NCBI RefSeq assembly: GCF_030770395.1 | Contig: NZ_CP132480.1 | Location: 1,097,115 to 1,161,114, forward strand | DNA from: Telluria beijingensis | GTDB taxonomy: Bacteria > Pseudomonadota > Gammaproteobacteria > Burkholderiales > Burkholderiaceae_D | DNA length: 64,000 nt | Reading direction: 5' to 3' | Part shown: positions 18,276 to 25,737 of the stretch, in pieces | Layout: every line of letters begins with the position of its first letter | Numbering within the stretch: the first letter of the stretch is position 1 | Made by a program: the position numbers and the translations under genes | The notes under the pieces: generated by a model | What the model saw: the letters and a program-made list of their open reading frames with translations, nothing else | Database searches by the model: none | Told to the model about the DNA's origin: nothing

Positions 18276-18336
18276 GGTGTCTCCGGAAAATGCGTGAACC
18301 GCCGCGCGGCATGGGGCCGACGGCGGTCGGGGGGGC

Positions 18337-18741
18337 TTACTGGGCGCTGTACACGACCTTGACGGTCGCATCGACCGCGCTCTTGTCGATGTAGCCGATA
18401 GCCTTTGGATTGGCGGCGACGGCGGCCTTGACGGCGGCGCTGTCGGCGACTTCCTTCGGCATCGTGGCCTTGCCGGTAAACACCAGCTTCGACCACAGCG
18501 CCTTGACCTGCGAGGCGTCCTTGTCGGTCACCTTCTTGTAGAACTCGGCGCGCAGGGGCGTGCCGTCCGGCTGGTCGATCGGCGTCATGGCCGTCGAGCG
18601 GCCGAGGAAGAACTGGGCGACCTGCTCCTTGCCCAGCGTGCTCTCGGCGGCTTTCGGATTGACTACCACCACCACCTCGGCCAAGGCCGGCAGGGACATG
18701 AGACTCGCGGCCGCGCAGGCGGCCAGCATGAACTTGTTCAT
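18337..18741 (-). CDS. Small PstS-like periplasmic substrate-binding-fold protein
   Basis: A 134-residue exported protein: signal peptide to about LPALA (residue 21), then a compact domain with [28 protein letters not shown] and [14 protein letters not shown]. These resemble the first lobe and hinge of PBP-like (PstS-type) phosphate-binding proteins, but the protein is less than half the length of PstS, so only one lobe-sized domain is present. It starts 10 bp after the porin gene and ends 61 bp before the receptor gene. It could present an anion to the receptor or be a helper of the porin; both are inference. Confidence 0.75.
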   Translation of the reverse strand: MNKFMLAACAAASLMSLPALAEVVVVVNPKAAESTLGKEQVAQFFLGRSTAMTPIDQPDGTPLRAEFYKKVTDKDASQVKALWSKLVFTGKATMPKEVADSAAVKAAVAANPKAIGYIDKSAVDATVKVVYSAQ

Positions 18742-18751
18742 GGCCGCTCCT

Positions 18752-19993
18752 TCAGAACACGACGTCGAGGGCGACGGCGCCCACGGTCACCGGGCCGTTG
18801 AAGCCCGGCTCGGCATGGATGAACAGGCCGTTGCCGGTCGGCTTGATGCGGTCGATCTGCACTTTCAGCGCCATCGAGCGATAGAAGTCCCAGCGCACGC
18901 CGATGGTATCGGTGGTCTGCTCGCCCTGGCCGACGCCGGTGGTCGGCAGGCGGCGCACGCCGTTACCGAGTTGCATCAGGGTCGGGGTGCAGGCGGCCGG
19001 GTAGCCGGCCGGGCAGGCCGCGGGCACGGTGTTCTCGATACTGTCGTCGATCCTGAGTTCAGACCGCGTGTAATAGGGCAGGAACTTGCCGATGCGGTAG
19101 CCGCCCATCAGGTACCAGGAACTGGTGTCGTTGATATAGGTGTCGGTCTTGCGCTTGGCGAACTCGGTCTGCAGCACGAAGTTGTTCCAGTCGACGCCCA
19201 GGCCGATCGAGCTGAAGGTGCCCTTGCTGTCCTTCGCTTCGATACGGCCGGCCAGCGCGTTCAGTTCGGGCAGGCGGTAGCCGGCGCCGGCCGCGCGCAG
19301 CCCACCCACCAGCGTGTTGAGCGAGGCCGAATCGTCGATCGTCAGCTTGCTGCGGGCGTGGCCAATGCGCAGCGTGAACGGACCGTTCTCGGCCGCCACG
19401 TTGAGCGCCACCAGGTCCTTGCCGCGCACGTGCAGGTCGCCGGCCAACGGGGTCTTGTTGGTGCCGATCGCCAGTTGCGCGGTCAGGCTGGTATTGCCCA
19501 GGTCGTGGCGCCAGGTGATGTCGGCGCCGTCGGCGCTGTTGAACGGCACTTGCGAATACACTTCGGCCGGCGGACGCAGCATGGTGTTGGCGTAGCCGAC
19601 ATTGCGGTAGTCCGAGATCATGAACACCGGCAGGCCGATGCGGCCGACGCGCACATTGACGTCGTCCGAAATGCGGAAGCGGGCGAAGGCCCAGCTCAGT
19701 TCGGCGCCATAGTGCTCTTCGGCGTCCTGGCGCACCAGGCCCTGGGCGGTCAGCGACAACCAGTTGTTGACGGTGTAGTCGGCTTGCAGGCCGAGGTTGG
19801 AGTCGATGCCGGTGCGTACCTTGCGGGCGCTGCCGTTGGCCTGGTTCGGGCGCGCGAACTCGGCGCGCGCGTCGTCGGAGCGGGTCAGGGCGGCGGTGCC
19901 GAAGCCGCTGATCTTGACGGCATTGTCTTGCGCCTGCACCGCAGGGGCGAGCAGGGGGAACGCCAGCAGGCTGGCGAGGATCTTCTTGTTCAT
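18752..19993 (-). CDS. Outer-membrane porin-like beta-barrel protein
   Basis: A 413-residue protein with a clear signal peptide (cleavage after AVQAQ, about residue 22) and a repeated alternating amphipathic pattern ending in the aromatic residue F, as in outer-membrane barrels (final VGAVALDVVF). Segments such as VRVGRIGLPVFMISDYRNVG and ADITWRHDLGN resemble porins of Burkholderiales that occur with PstS-like proteins. One cysteine pair lies in an external-loop-like region (VPAACPAGYPAACTP). It is first in the porin / periplasmic protein / chemoreceptor operon. Substrate selectivity cannot be derived. Confidence 0.8.
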   Translation of the reverse strand: MNKKILASLLAFPLLAPAVQAQDNAVKISGFGTAALTRSDDARAEFARPNQANGSARKVRTGIDSNLGLQADYTVNNWLSLTAQGLVRQDAEEHYGAELSWAFARFRISDDVNVRVGRIGLPVFMISDYRNVGYANTMLRPPAEVYSQVPFNSADGADITWRHDLGNTSLTAQLAIGTNKTPLAGDLHVRGKDLVALNVAAENGPFTLRIGHARSKLTIDDSASLNTLVGGLRAAGAGYRLPELNALAGRIEAKDSKGTFSSIGLGVDWNNFVLQTEFAKRKTDTYINDTSSWYLMGGYRIGKFLPYYTRSELRIDDSIENTVPAACPAGYPAACTPTLMQLGNGVRRLPTTGVGQGEQTTDTIGVRWDFYRSMALKVQIDRIKPTGNGLFIHAEPGFNGPVTVGAVALDVVF

Positions 19994-20190
19994 TCGAGGT
20001 GTACGACCAGTGTTACGTGAGCTGCTTGGGAAGAGGGGCGCTGTCCAGGGCAGCAGGCAGGAGCGCCGTATTGATGAGTTGGATTCTATCCAGCGGGCAA
20101 TTTACTCAGCAACAGATTTATGACATTTGGTGATATTTGACGTGAAATCAGCAACAGCTGTGGTTGTACTGACACATTTCATTGTCTAAA

Positions 20191-20748
20191 TTAGTTCCAC
20201 CAGTGACAAGTCGGCCCGGCCGTCGGCAGCCTGGCCTGGATCGCTTCATGGACGATGCCGGCGCCGACAGCTTCCTCGGCGGTATAGATGCGCGCCTGTC
20301 CGGTCAGGTGTTGCCGGATGTCGGTTTCATGGCCAGCTTCTCGGGTGGTTTCGCGGAAGATGCTGGCATAGCGATCGGCATCGAAATCCAGGCACTCGCG
20401 CCATTCCGACACGCGCGCATGATCGGCCGCCACCAGGTTGCCGAAGCCCCAGTGCAGCGGGTGGATCAGGAAGCGCGTTCCCGGGCAGGCATAGCGCTTC
20501 TGGCCCGCCAAAAAGATCACCACGCCGACCGATTCGACGCTGCCGATATTGTGGGTGGTGAGCGGGATCGGCAGCGACTTCAGGAAGAAGTAGAGGGCGA
20601 AGCCGGCCGTCATATTGCCGCCCTCGGTCGAGATGTGCAGGGCGATCTCGGTCGCGCCCTTTTGCAGCGCTTCCAGGCAGCAGTTGCGTACCGTGCAGGC
20701 GGAATTATGGTTGATCGGGCCGATGAAGTGGACGATGTGCAATGCCAT
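20191..20748 (-). CDS. Orphan ClpP-like serine protease fold protein
   Basis: A 185-residue protein of the ClpP/crotonase-type fold. The oxyanion region STEGG (40-44), the serine S73 in GSVESVG, and H96 in TRFLIHPLHWG line up with the ClpP Ser and His. The position of the third catalytic residue, usually Asp in a DRDxxxSAxEA segment, is occupied by A152 in GQARIYTAEEA. Ending in TCHWWN is unusual. No signal peptide is seen. No Clp ATPase gene is adjacent. It may be a housekeeping-like paralogue with reduced or altered activity, or a SppA/SDH-like peptidase. The ribosome-binding site is weak (GGAG 12 nt before ATG). Confidence 0.75.
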   Translation of the reverse strand: MALHIVHFIGPINHNSACTVRNCCLEALQKGATEIALHISTEGGNMTAGFALYFFLKSLPIPLTTHNIGSVESVGVVIFLAGQKRYACPGTRFLIHPLHWGFGNLVAADHARVSEWRECLDFDADRYASIFRETTREAGHETDIRQHLTGQARIYTAEEAVGAGIVHEAIQARLPTAGPTCHWWN

Positions 20749-20801
20749 GGTGTGCGCCAGCTCCCATCAAATGTCGACGCACCCAAGCATAGCAATTTTC
20801 T

Positions 20802-22619
20802 TCAACGTGCCGCGTCTCCCTCGGGCGTGGGCTCGCATTCGAACCGCATGTAGCCGGGCTCGATCGCGATCCGGCGGCCGGCCACTTCGAGGTCGGCGAC
20901 GGCGGGCGGAATCGCGCGCATCTTGCCTGCACGCATGGCATCGAGCAGCGGTGCGCAATTCGTCAGGCCCGGCGGGACGGTGCCGGCAAACTCCCAGGCA
21001 TTGCCTTGGCCCTGGCGCAGCACCGCGGTGCCGTGGTTGATCGCGCCGACCAGCACGACTTCGGGCCGCGCATCGCCGCCGAGGTCGATCACGAAGGCGT
21101 CGCAGATGGCCCCCTGCTGGCGCAGGCACAGGGGCAGGCGGAATTGTTCCTTGACCTGTTTCCAGTCATGGCCGACGAAGCCGGCGGGCAGGGCTGTTCC
21201 GGCCGGCCATACCCGCAGGTTGGCGGCCAGGTCCGCGACCCCGGTCCCGGCTTCGAATTCGTTCGGCTGGTGCAGGCGCGCCAGTTCCACCTTCAGCCAG
21301 CCGGCGTCGTCGCCGCTGGCGCTCTTTTCCAGCTGCGCAATGGCGGCCCGGCCGTAGCGCGCGCCATGGTGGTACAGGTAGGCGACGTCGAGTTGCGGCA
21401 GCGTGAGCTGGCCGGCGGCCAGGCGCGCCATCTGGCTGTTCACTGCGATGCGGCCCGGGTCGCCGATGGGCGACAGCAGCAGCACCAGCACCGCCAGCAC
21501 CACGAAGGCGGCGGCGATGTTGACGCCGGCCAGGGTGCGCAGCCAGCCGCGGCGCAGCGCCGCGGCCGCATAGCCGCCGGCATAGCAGGCCGCCACCAGC
21601 AGGCAGGCGGCCGCGATGACGCGGTCGGCCGACCAGCCGTGGTCTCCCACGCGCAACGCCAGCGCATAGGCGGCGAGAAGGGTCAGCGGCACCAGCAGCA
21701 GGCTGGCGATGCGGGCCGAGACGGCGATCGCGCGCGCCGGCGGGGTGGCGCCATCCTGGTAGGCGGCATTGATCAGCACCACGAAGGCGGCGGCCGCACT
21801 GAGCAGCATGCCGGCGGCGCTGCGGGTGGCCCACAGCGGATCGAGGCCGGTGAACGGCAGGCTGGCCAGGAAGCCGCCCACCAGCAGGGTGAGCACCGGC
21901 AGGATCCAGGACAGCAGCACGTGCAGGAGGTTGCGGATGCCGCGCACGATGGCCGGCTTGACGTCGGTCAGGTGCATCGCCACCGAGAACGCGAAGGCGG
22001 TGACGGGGATGAAGAACCAGGCCTTGCCCAGGGTCTTGCTCAGGAAGTCGAGTTTCACCAGGTCGAACAGCGCCGCGCCCAGTTGCAGCACCAGCCAGGT
22101 GGCGCCCACGAACAGCAGGCAGAACAGGATCTGCAGGTTGAGCTTCCAGGCGGCCTCGAAATAGCTGGTGTAGGACGCGACGCGGCGCCGTTCGCGGCTG
22201 CCCGCCAGCACCAGCGCATGGGCGATGAAGAAACCGGCCGCCAGGCAGAAGGTCAGCACGCCGGATGGCCTGCCGCTTTGCCAGTCGTGCACGCCGAGGC
22301 GGCGCCAGATGTCGTACACGGCCAGCAGCGCGATCACGCCAGCCGCGCATGCCGCCCACGCCAGCAGCTGGCGCCGCTCCAGCTGGCCCAGGCCGCTGAT
22401 CAGGATCACCGGCAGCAGCAGGCCGAGCATGACCAGCGGGCCGAACAGCAGCGGTGCGGTTGCCGGCCAGAACTTGTCTTGCGCCGCCGTGTACAGGACA
22501 TAGAGCAGCAGGCCCTGGGCCAGGCCGATACCGATGCGCACGGGGCCGAGCCAGGCCGGGACAAGGTCGTCGTTGTCGTCGTGCGCGATGGGCGATGGGG
22601 CGGGCGTGGTGGGCTGCAT
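20802..22619 (-). CDS. DUF4153-type polytopic membrane protein
   Basis: The ATG at 22619 follows AAGGA; the frame extends to a TTG at 22670 but lacks a signal there. The 605-residue product has about ten hydrophobic spans in its first two thirds, then a soluble C-terminal part of about 200 residues with VAYLYHHGARYGR and YMRFECEP. This matches DUF4153 proteins, whose function is unknown. It sits between the ClpP-like gene and hiuH on the minus strand, with no obvious operon partner (54 bp to the ClpP-like gene). Confidence 0.75.
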   Translation of the reverse strand: MQPTTPAPSPIAHDDNDDLVPAWLGPVRIGIGLAQGLLLYVLYTAAQDKFWPATAPLLFGPLVMLGLLLPVILISGLGQLERRQLLAWAACAAGVIALLAVYDIWRRLGVHDWQSGRPSGVLTFCLAAGFFIAHALVLAGSRERRRVASYTSYFEAAWKLNLQILFCLLFVGATWLVLQLGAALFDLVKLDFLSKTLGKAWFFIPVTAFAFSVAMHLTDVKPAIVRGIRNLLHVLLSWILPVLTLLVGGFLASLPFTGLDPLWATRSAAGMLLSAAAAFVVLINAAYQDGATPPARAIAVSARIASLLLVPLTLLAAYALALRVGDHGWSADRVIAAACLLVAACYAGGYAAAALRRGWLRTLAGVNIAAAFVVLAVLVLLLSPIGDPGRIAVNSQMARLAAGQLTLPQLDVAYLYHHGARYGRAAIAQLEKSASGDDAGWLKVELARLHQPNEFEAGTGVADLAANLRVWPAGTALPAGFVGHDWKQVKEQFRLPLCLRQQGAICDAFVIDLGGDARPEVVLVGAINHGTAVLRQGQGNAWEFAGTVPPGLTNCAPLLDAMRAGKMRAIPPAVADLEVAGRRIAIEPGYMRFECEPTPEGDAAR

Positions 22620-22694
22620 GGCGGCGGGGTCCTTGGTCGTTGTGCTGTCGGGTATCTTACTTCCGATCAACGATAAATGACGCCCGCAAGTTTG

Positions 22695-23048
22695 CTAGCT
22701 GCCGCGATAGGTCGAATAGGACCACGGTGTCATTACCAGCGGCACGTGGTAGTTCTGGGTGGGGTCGGCGATGCCGAAGGCGAGGGTGATGCGGTCGAGG
22801 AAGCGCGGGGATGGGAGGTCGACGCCGCGCGCCGCGTAGTAGTCGCCGGCGTGGAAGACCAGTTCGTATTTGCCTGGCTGCAGGGCGGCTGCGTCCAGCA
22901 AGGGTTCGCTGCAGCGGCCGTCGTCGTTGGTGGTTGTGCTCTTGAGCAGTGTGCGCTCGTTGGGGCCGATTGCGTACAGCTCGACCTGGATGCCGGCGCC
23001 AGGGCAGCCGTGGGCGGTGTCGAGCACGTGGGTGGTCAGTTTTCCCAT
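22695..23048 (-). CDS. hiuH: 5-hydroxyisourate hydrolase (transthyretin-related)
   Basis: A 117-residue transthyretin-like protein with the first signature LTTHVLDTAHGCPGAGI (about 4-20) and the invariant C-terminal YRGS. The active-site histidine of TTHVLD, the histidine in YHVPLV and the terminal arginine-serine are all present. It hydrolyses 5-hydroxyisourate, the product of urate oxidation, to OHCU. There is no signal peptide, so it acts in the cytoplasm. It belongs functionally with puuE and xdhABC, which lie 1.6 kb away on the other strand beyond the lysozyme cassette. Urate oxidase and OHCU decarboxylase genes are not seen. Confidence 0.93.
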   Translation of the reverse strand: MGKLTTHVLDTAHGCPGAGIQVELYAIGPNERTLLKSTTTNDDGRCSEPLLDAAALQPGKYELVFHAGDYYAARGVDLPSPRFLDRITLAFGIADPTQNYHVPLVMTPWSYSTYRGS

Positions 23049-23199
23049 CCTGTCTCCATCGATTCGCTCTGTTGGTGTGAAAGTCGCCGCATGTCGTGAA
23101 GCAGGAAGGCGACAATCAAATCATAGCGCTACTGCAAGCCTGGGATAGGCCTTTTTGTGCAAGGCCGGTGACTGGAATGCCTTGTGCTGAAAACGACAA

Positions 23200-23217
23200 A
23201 CCCGCCAAGTGGCGGGT
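23200..23217. terminator. Hairpin 1 of a tandem pair
   Basis: ACCCGCC (23200-23206) pairs with GGCGGGT (23211-23217) across a 4-nt loop AAGT. It is flanked by ACGACAA and CGTC, which can extend the stem weakly. Confidence 0.55.
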
Positions 23218-23232
23218 CGTCTGAATTCGGGT

Positions 23233-23251
23233 GGTCCCGCATTGCGGGACC
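23233..23251 (+). terminator. Hairpin 2 of a tandem pair
   Basis: GGTCCCGC (23233-23240) pairs with GCGGGACC (23244-23251) around a 3-nt loop ATT and is followed by AAAAA. The A-run would give a T-run for minus-strand transcripts on the other side. Confidence 0.5.
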
Positions 23252-23504
23252 AAAAACTGACCTAGCGTCATCACCAGTATGGTGGTTGGGAGAGGACAAA
23301 GCCTAGGGCTGCATGTGCAGTTTATCACCGTCGACAGAGACGCTCAAGCCACTAGCCTATTGACCGGAGCGATCGCGAAAAAATTCATGCGAGTGGTCTC
23401 GTCATCGAGGCCCACTAACCTAGCCGTTATGTTTGGGATGGCTCAATGGCAGCTTCTTCCAAAGTGTTAGTTTTAGCTGCAGTTCATATTCGCGTGGAGT
23501 GGCA

Positions 23505-24059
23505 ATGGCTGATCGACAAGCGAAAAATTCAGACGGCAATCCGAACCGGGCAATGAGTATGAGCCCAGATGCGCGGGCTCGCTTGCGTGCCACCGAGACG
23601 GCTGTTTATCGCTACTACAACGATATGGGAAAGAACAAAGGCCACTGCACCTGGGGGGCGGGGATACTTGCGCACAAAGGTGTCTGTTCTGAAGAAGAAC
23701 TGCAGAAGAAAGTAAGTGTCGACATGGTCAACCTGGAGTTCGCACGACGTGTTGCCGAAACTGAGCGTGACGTCAGGCGTAACACAAAAGTTCCCCTTAA
23801 TCAGGCGCAATTCGACGCGCTTTGTAGTGTTACGTATAACCGTGGCGTACGAGGCACCAGAGATACCTTTGAGCTAGTTAATAGAGGCGATTTTTCTGGT
23901 GCCGCAGAAAATATTTCGCGCATGATCAAGGTTGAGGTTAAGGAAGGAGGCAGAAAAAAGTATGTCGTTGCGCGAGGCCTTATCAAAAGGCGGGAAGAAG
24001 AAAGCGCGCCATTTCGAGTCGAGCACGCAACGCCTGCTGGCGAATCGGAGAAACCATGA
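23505..24059 (+). CDS. GH24 (phage-type) lysozyme, possible secreted muramidase effector
   Basis: Start ATG 23505, 5 nt after GGAG (23496-23499). The 184-residue product has the GH24 core: catalytic E31 in TETAVYRYYND, a shortened GKNKGHCTWGAG with T49 at the usual catalytic threonine, and LNQAQFDALCSVTYNRG (98-114), the standard second motif. It cleaves peptidoglycan. No signal peptide, holin, spanin or other phage gene is near, which argues against a lysis cassette. Its stop overlaps the start of a small periplasmic protein by 4 bp (ATGA). That pairing is typical of muramidase effectors delivered by another system with a periplasmic immunity partner; that role is inference. A domesticated prophage remnant is the alternative. 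Confidence 0.82.
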   Translation: MADRQAKNSDGNPNRAMSMSPDARARLRATETAVYRYYNDMGKNKGHCTWGAGILAHKGVCSEEELQKKVSVDMVNLEFARRVAETERDVRRNTKVPLNQAQFDALCSVTYNRGVRGTRDTFELVNRGDFSGAAENISRMIKVEVKEGGRKKYVVARGLIKRREEESAPFRVEHATPAGESEKP

Positions 24060-24547
24060 AATTCCTATGTGACCGGATAATCCGTCGTCGCTTGTGGCGG
24101 CATGTATCGAGATTTGCAGCCATGCTTATGCTCTCGGCATCGGCGATGGCAGCGGATCGGTACGAACGTGCGGTGACTGGTGAATGGAGGTTGACCGCAG
24201 CGCTCGACGGCGCCGAGGTTACTTCCATCGACGAAAAGGAAGCAAGCCAGCTGATAGGTAAGCGATTCGAAATCACCAAAGATGCTGTTCGATTTGGCAC
24301 GCGCGAGTGTGGCCCGTCGGATTTCGCAGCACAGCAGGTTGAACCCGACATGTTTCTGCGCAAGGAATTCCACGCAAGCGCCGACAAGCTGCGGCTGCCA
24401 AATCCGGTAACGGTCGTCGACCTGAGTTGCACGACGGTATTCATCAAGAGGCCAAATCGACTGGTAATCGCTTGGGACGGCTGGTTTTTCGATGCTGTGA
24501 GAGTAAAATCCGGTTCGCCTCATAGTTCGACCGCGATGAGCAAATAG
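24056..24547 (+). CDS. Small periplasmic protein coupled to the lysozyme, candidate immunity protein
   Basis: A 163-residue protein with a signal peptide (basic RIIRRRLWRHVSR, hydrophobic core, cleavage after SAMA near residue 32). The ATG overlaps the lysozyme stop by 4 bp and has GGAG 5 nt upstream. I do not know the family by name. Its mature part is closely patterned like the protein at 40233-40709: EWRLTAALDG, EASQLIGKRF, a REC cysteine, VTVVDLSC and WDGWFFDAVR align with TWRITKMLDA, EASRLVGKLF, ESC, VTVIDLSC and WKGVFFDAVK. Two conserved cysteines suggest a disulfide, fitting a periplasmic location. Protection of the host wall from the lysozyme is the likeliest role, by inference. Confidence 0.7.
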   Translation: MKFLCDRIIRRRLWRHVSRFAAMLMLSASAMAADRYERAVTGEWRLTAALDGAEVTSIDEKEASQLIGKRFEITKDAVRFGTRECGPSDFAAQQVEPDMFLRKEFHASADKLRLPNPVTVVDLSCTTVFIKRPNRLVIAWDGWFFDAVRVKSGSPHSSTAMSK

Positions 24548-24658
24548 GAGGAAATACATGCTCGTATAAGTTGGTTATGACTGAATCTATGCGATATTCC
24601 TTATAAGGCTGTGTTCTCTTCGCGATATGATTGACTGAAGCTCCCACCACGTTCAGTC

Positions 24659-25606
24659 ATGAAAACCGCCTACCCACGCGATCTGGCCGGCTACGGCTGC
24701 ACTCCACCCCACGCGCGCTGGCCCGGCGCAGCGCGCATCGCCCTGCAGTTCGTCCTGAATTACGAAGAGGGGGCCGAGAATTGCGTGCTGCATGGCGACC
24801 CGGCCTCCGAGACCTTCCTGTCAGAGATTATCGGCGCCAGCGCCTTCCCCGCGCGCCACATGAGCATGGAATCGCTCTACGAGTACGGCTCGCGCGCCGG
24901 CTTGTGGCGCCTGCTGCGGTTGTTCGAGGATCGACGGCTGCCGCTGACCGTGTTCGGCGTCGCCCAGGCGCTGGAGCGGAATCCCGACGCGGTCGCGGCA
25001 TTTCGCGAGCTGGGCCACGAGATCGCCTGCCACGGCCTGCGCTGGATCTCCTACCAGAACGTCGATGAGGCGACCGAGCGCGCCCACATGAAGGAGGCTG
25101 TCGAGATCATCCGTTCCCTGACCGGCGCCGCGCCGCAAGGCTGGTATACAGGCCGCGATTCGCCCAACACGCGCCGGCTGGTGGTCGAGCATGGCGGCTT
25201 CGCCTACGACGCCGACCACTATGGCGACGACCTGCCGCTCTGGCAGCGGGTCGAGGCGCGCGACGCGGACGGCGCCGTCCGCAGCGTGCCGCACCTGGTG
25301 GTGCCCTACACGCTCGACACGAACGATATGCGCTTCGCCACCGCCCAGGGTTTCAATTCCGGTACCCAGTTCTTCGATTACCTGAAGGATGCCTTCGACG
25401 TGCTCTACGCGGAGGGCGATCCGGATGGCCTGGACCGGCCCAAGATGCTGTCGGTCGGCCTGCACTGCCGCCTGGCGGGGCGCCCTGGACGGACGGCGGC
25501 GCTAGCGCGCTTCCTTGAGTACGTAACGCAACATGACCGGGTATGGATCGCGCGCCGGATCGATATCGCCAATCACTGGAAAACGGTGCATCCTTATATG
25601 GCATGA
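24659..25606 (+). CDS. puuE: Allantoinase PuuE (polysaccharide-deacetylase fold)
   Basis: A 315-residue protein beginning YPRDLAGYGCTPPHARWPG, the usual start of PuuE, with the NodB-like core: NYEEGAEN, FGVAQALERNP, GHEIACHG and WYTGRDSPNTRRLV, then FAYDADHYGDDLP. PuuE is the metal-independent allantoinase unrelated to the AllB type and opens the allantoin ring to allantoate. It follows the lysozyme cassette and precedes xdhA by 131 bp on the same strand. No convincing ribosome-binding site lies before the ATG at 24659, so it may depend on an unusual leader. Assignment is firm from sequence and purine-pathway neighbours. Confidence 0.92.
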   Translation: MKTAYPRDLAGYGCTPPHARWPGAARIALQFVLNYEEGAENCVLHGDPASETFLSEIIGASAFPARHMSMESLYEYGSRAGLWRLLRLFEDRRLPLTVFGVAQALERNPDAVAAFRELGHEIACHGLRWISYQNVDEATERAHMKEAVEIIRSLTGAAPQGWYTGRDSPNTRRLVVEHGGFAYDADHYGDDLPLWQRVEARDADGAVRSVPHLVVPYTLDTNDMRFATAQGFNSGTQFFDYLKDAFDVLYAEGDPDGLDRPKMLSVGLHCRLAGRPGRTAALARFLEYVTQHDRVWIARRIDIANHWKTVHPYMA

Positions 25607-25637
25607 GGGGCGACACCGTACGCCTTTAATATGTGAT

Positions 25638-25656
25638 TTTGATGATAATCAATATC
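25638..25656. promoter_or_regulatory. FNR-type box overlapping a Fur-box-like sequence upstream of xdhA
   Basis: TTGAT-GATA-ATCAA at 25639-25652 is a perfect FNR/Anr consensus (TTGAT-N4-ATCAA). The 19-mer 25638-25656 also matches the E. coli Fur box at 15 of 19 positions by my count. A further inverted repeat, ATAATCA (25645-25651) and TGATTAT (25663-25669), overlaps it. The site lies 86 bp upstream of the xdhA start. Which protein binds is unresolved. Confidence 0.5.
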
Positions 25657-25737
25657 AGAATGTGATTATATGGGGGCGACGGCTGGATGGTAGCCTTCCG
25701 CCCTTGGCGAACAGTAAAGCTGCACCAGATAACAGGC

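Larger units (their letters stand above)
23049..23504. other. Intergenic region with two tandem hairpins
   Basis: A 456-bp gap between divergent genes. It holds two adjacent GC-rich hairpins (23200-23217 and 23233-23251) although no gene reads into them, and from about 23270 the base composition turns AT-richer. Short open frames here have no recognisable product. It may retain the 3' end of a lost gene or a small RNA. Confidence 0.5.
23270..24650. other. AT-richer cassette inside the purine island
   Basis: From about 23270 to 24650 the sequence is visibly poorer in G+C than its neighbours and uses codons such as GTT, AAA, TTA and AAT that are rare elsewhere in the window. It holds the lysozyme and its downstream partner and separates hiuH from puuE. 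No integrase, transposase or flanking target duplication was found. A recent insertion is inferred. Confidence 0.6.

Noticed and set aside
23505..24059. Complete prophage or lysis cassette
   Set aside because: No holin, spanin, integrase, terminase or tail gene is near the lysozyme; only two genes make up the AT-rich cassette.
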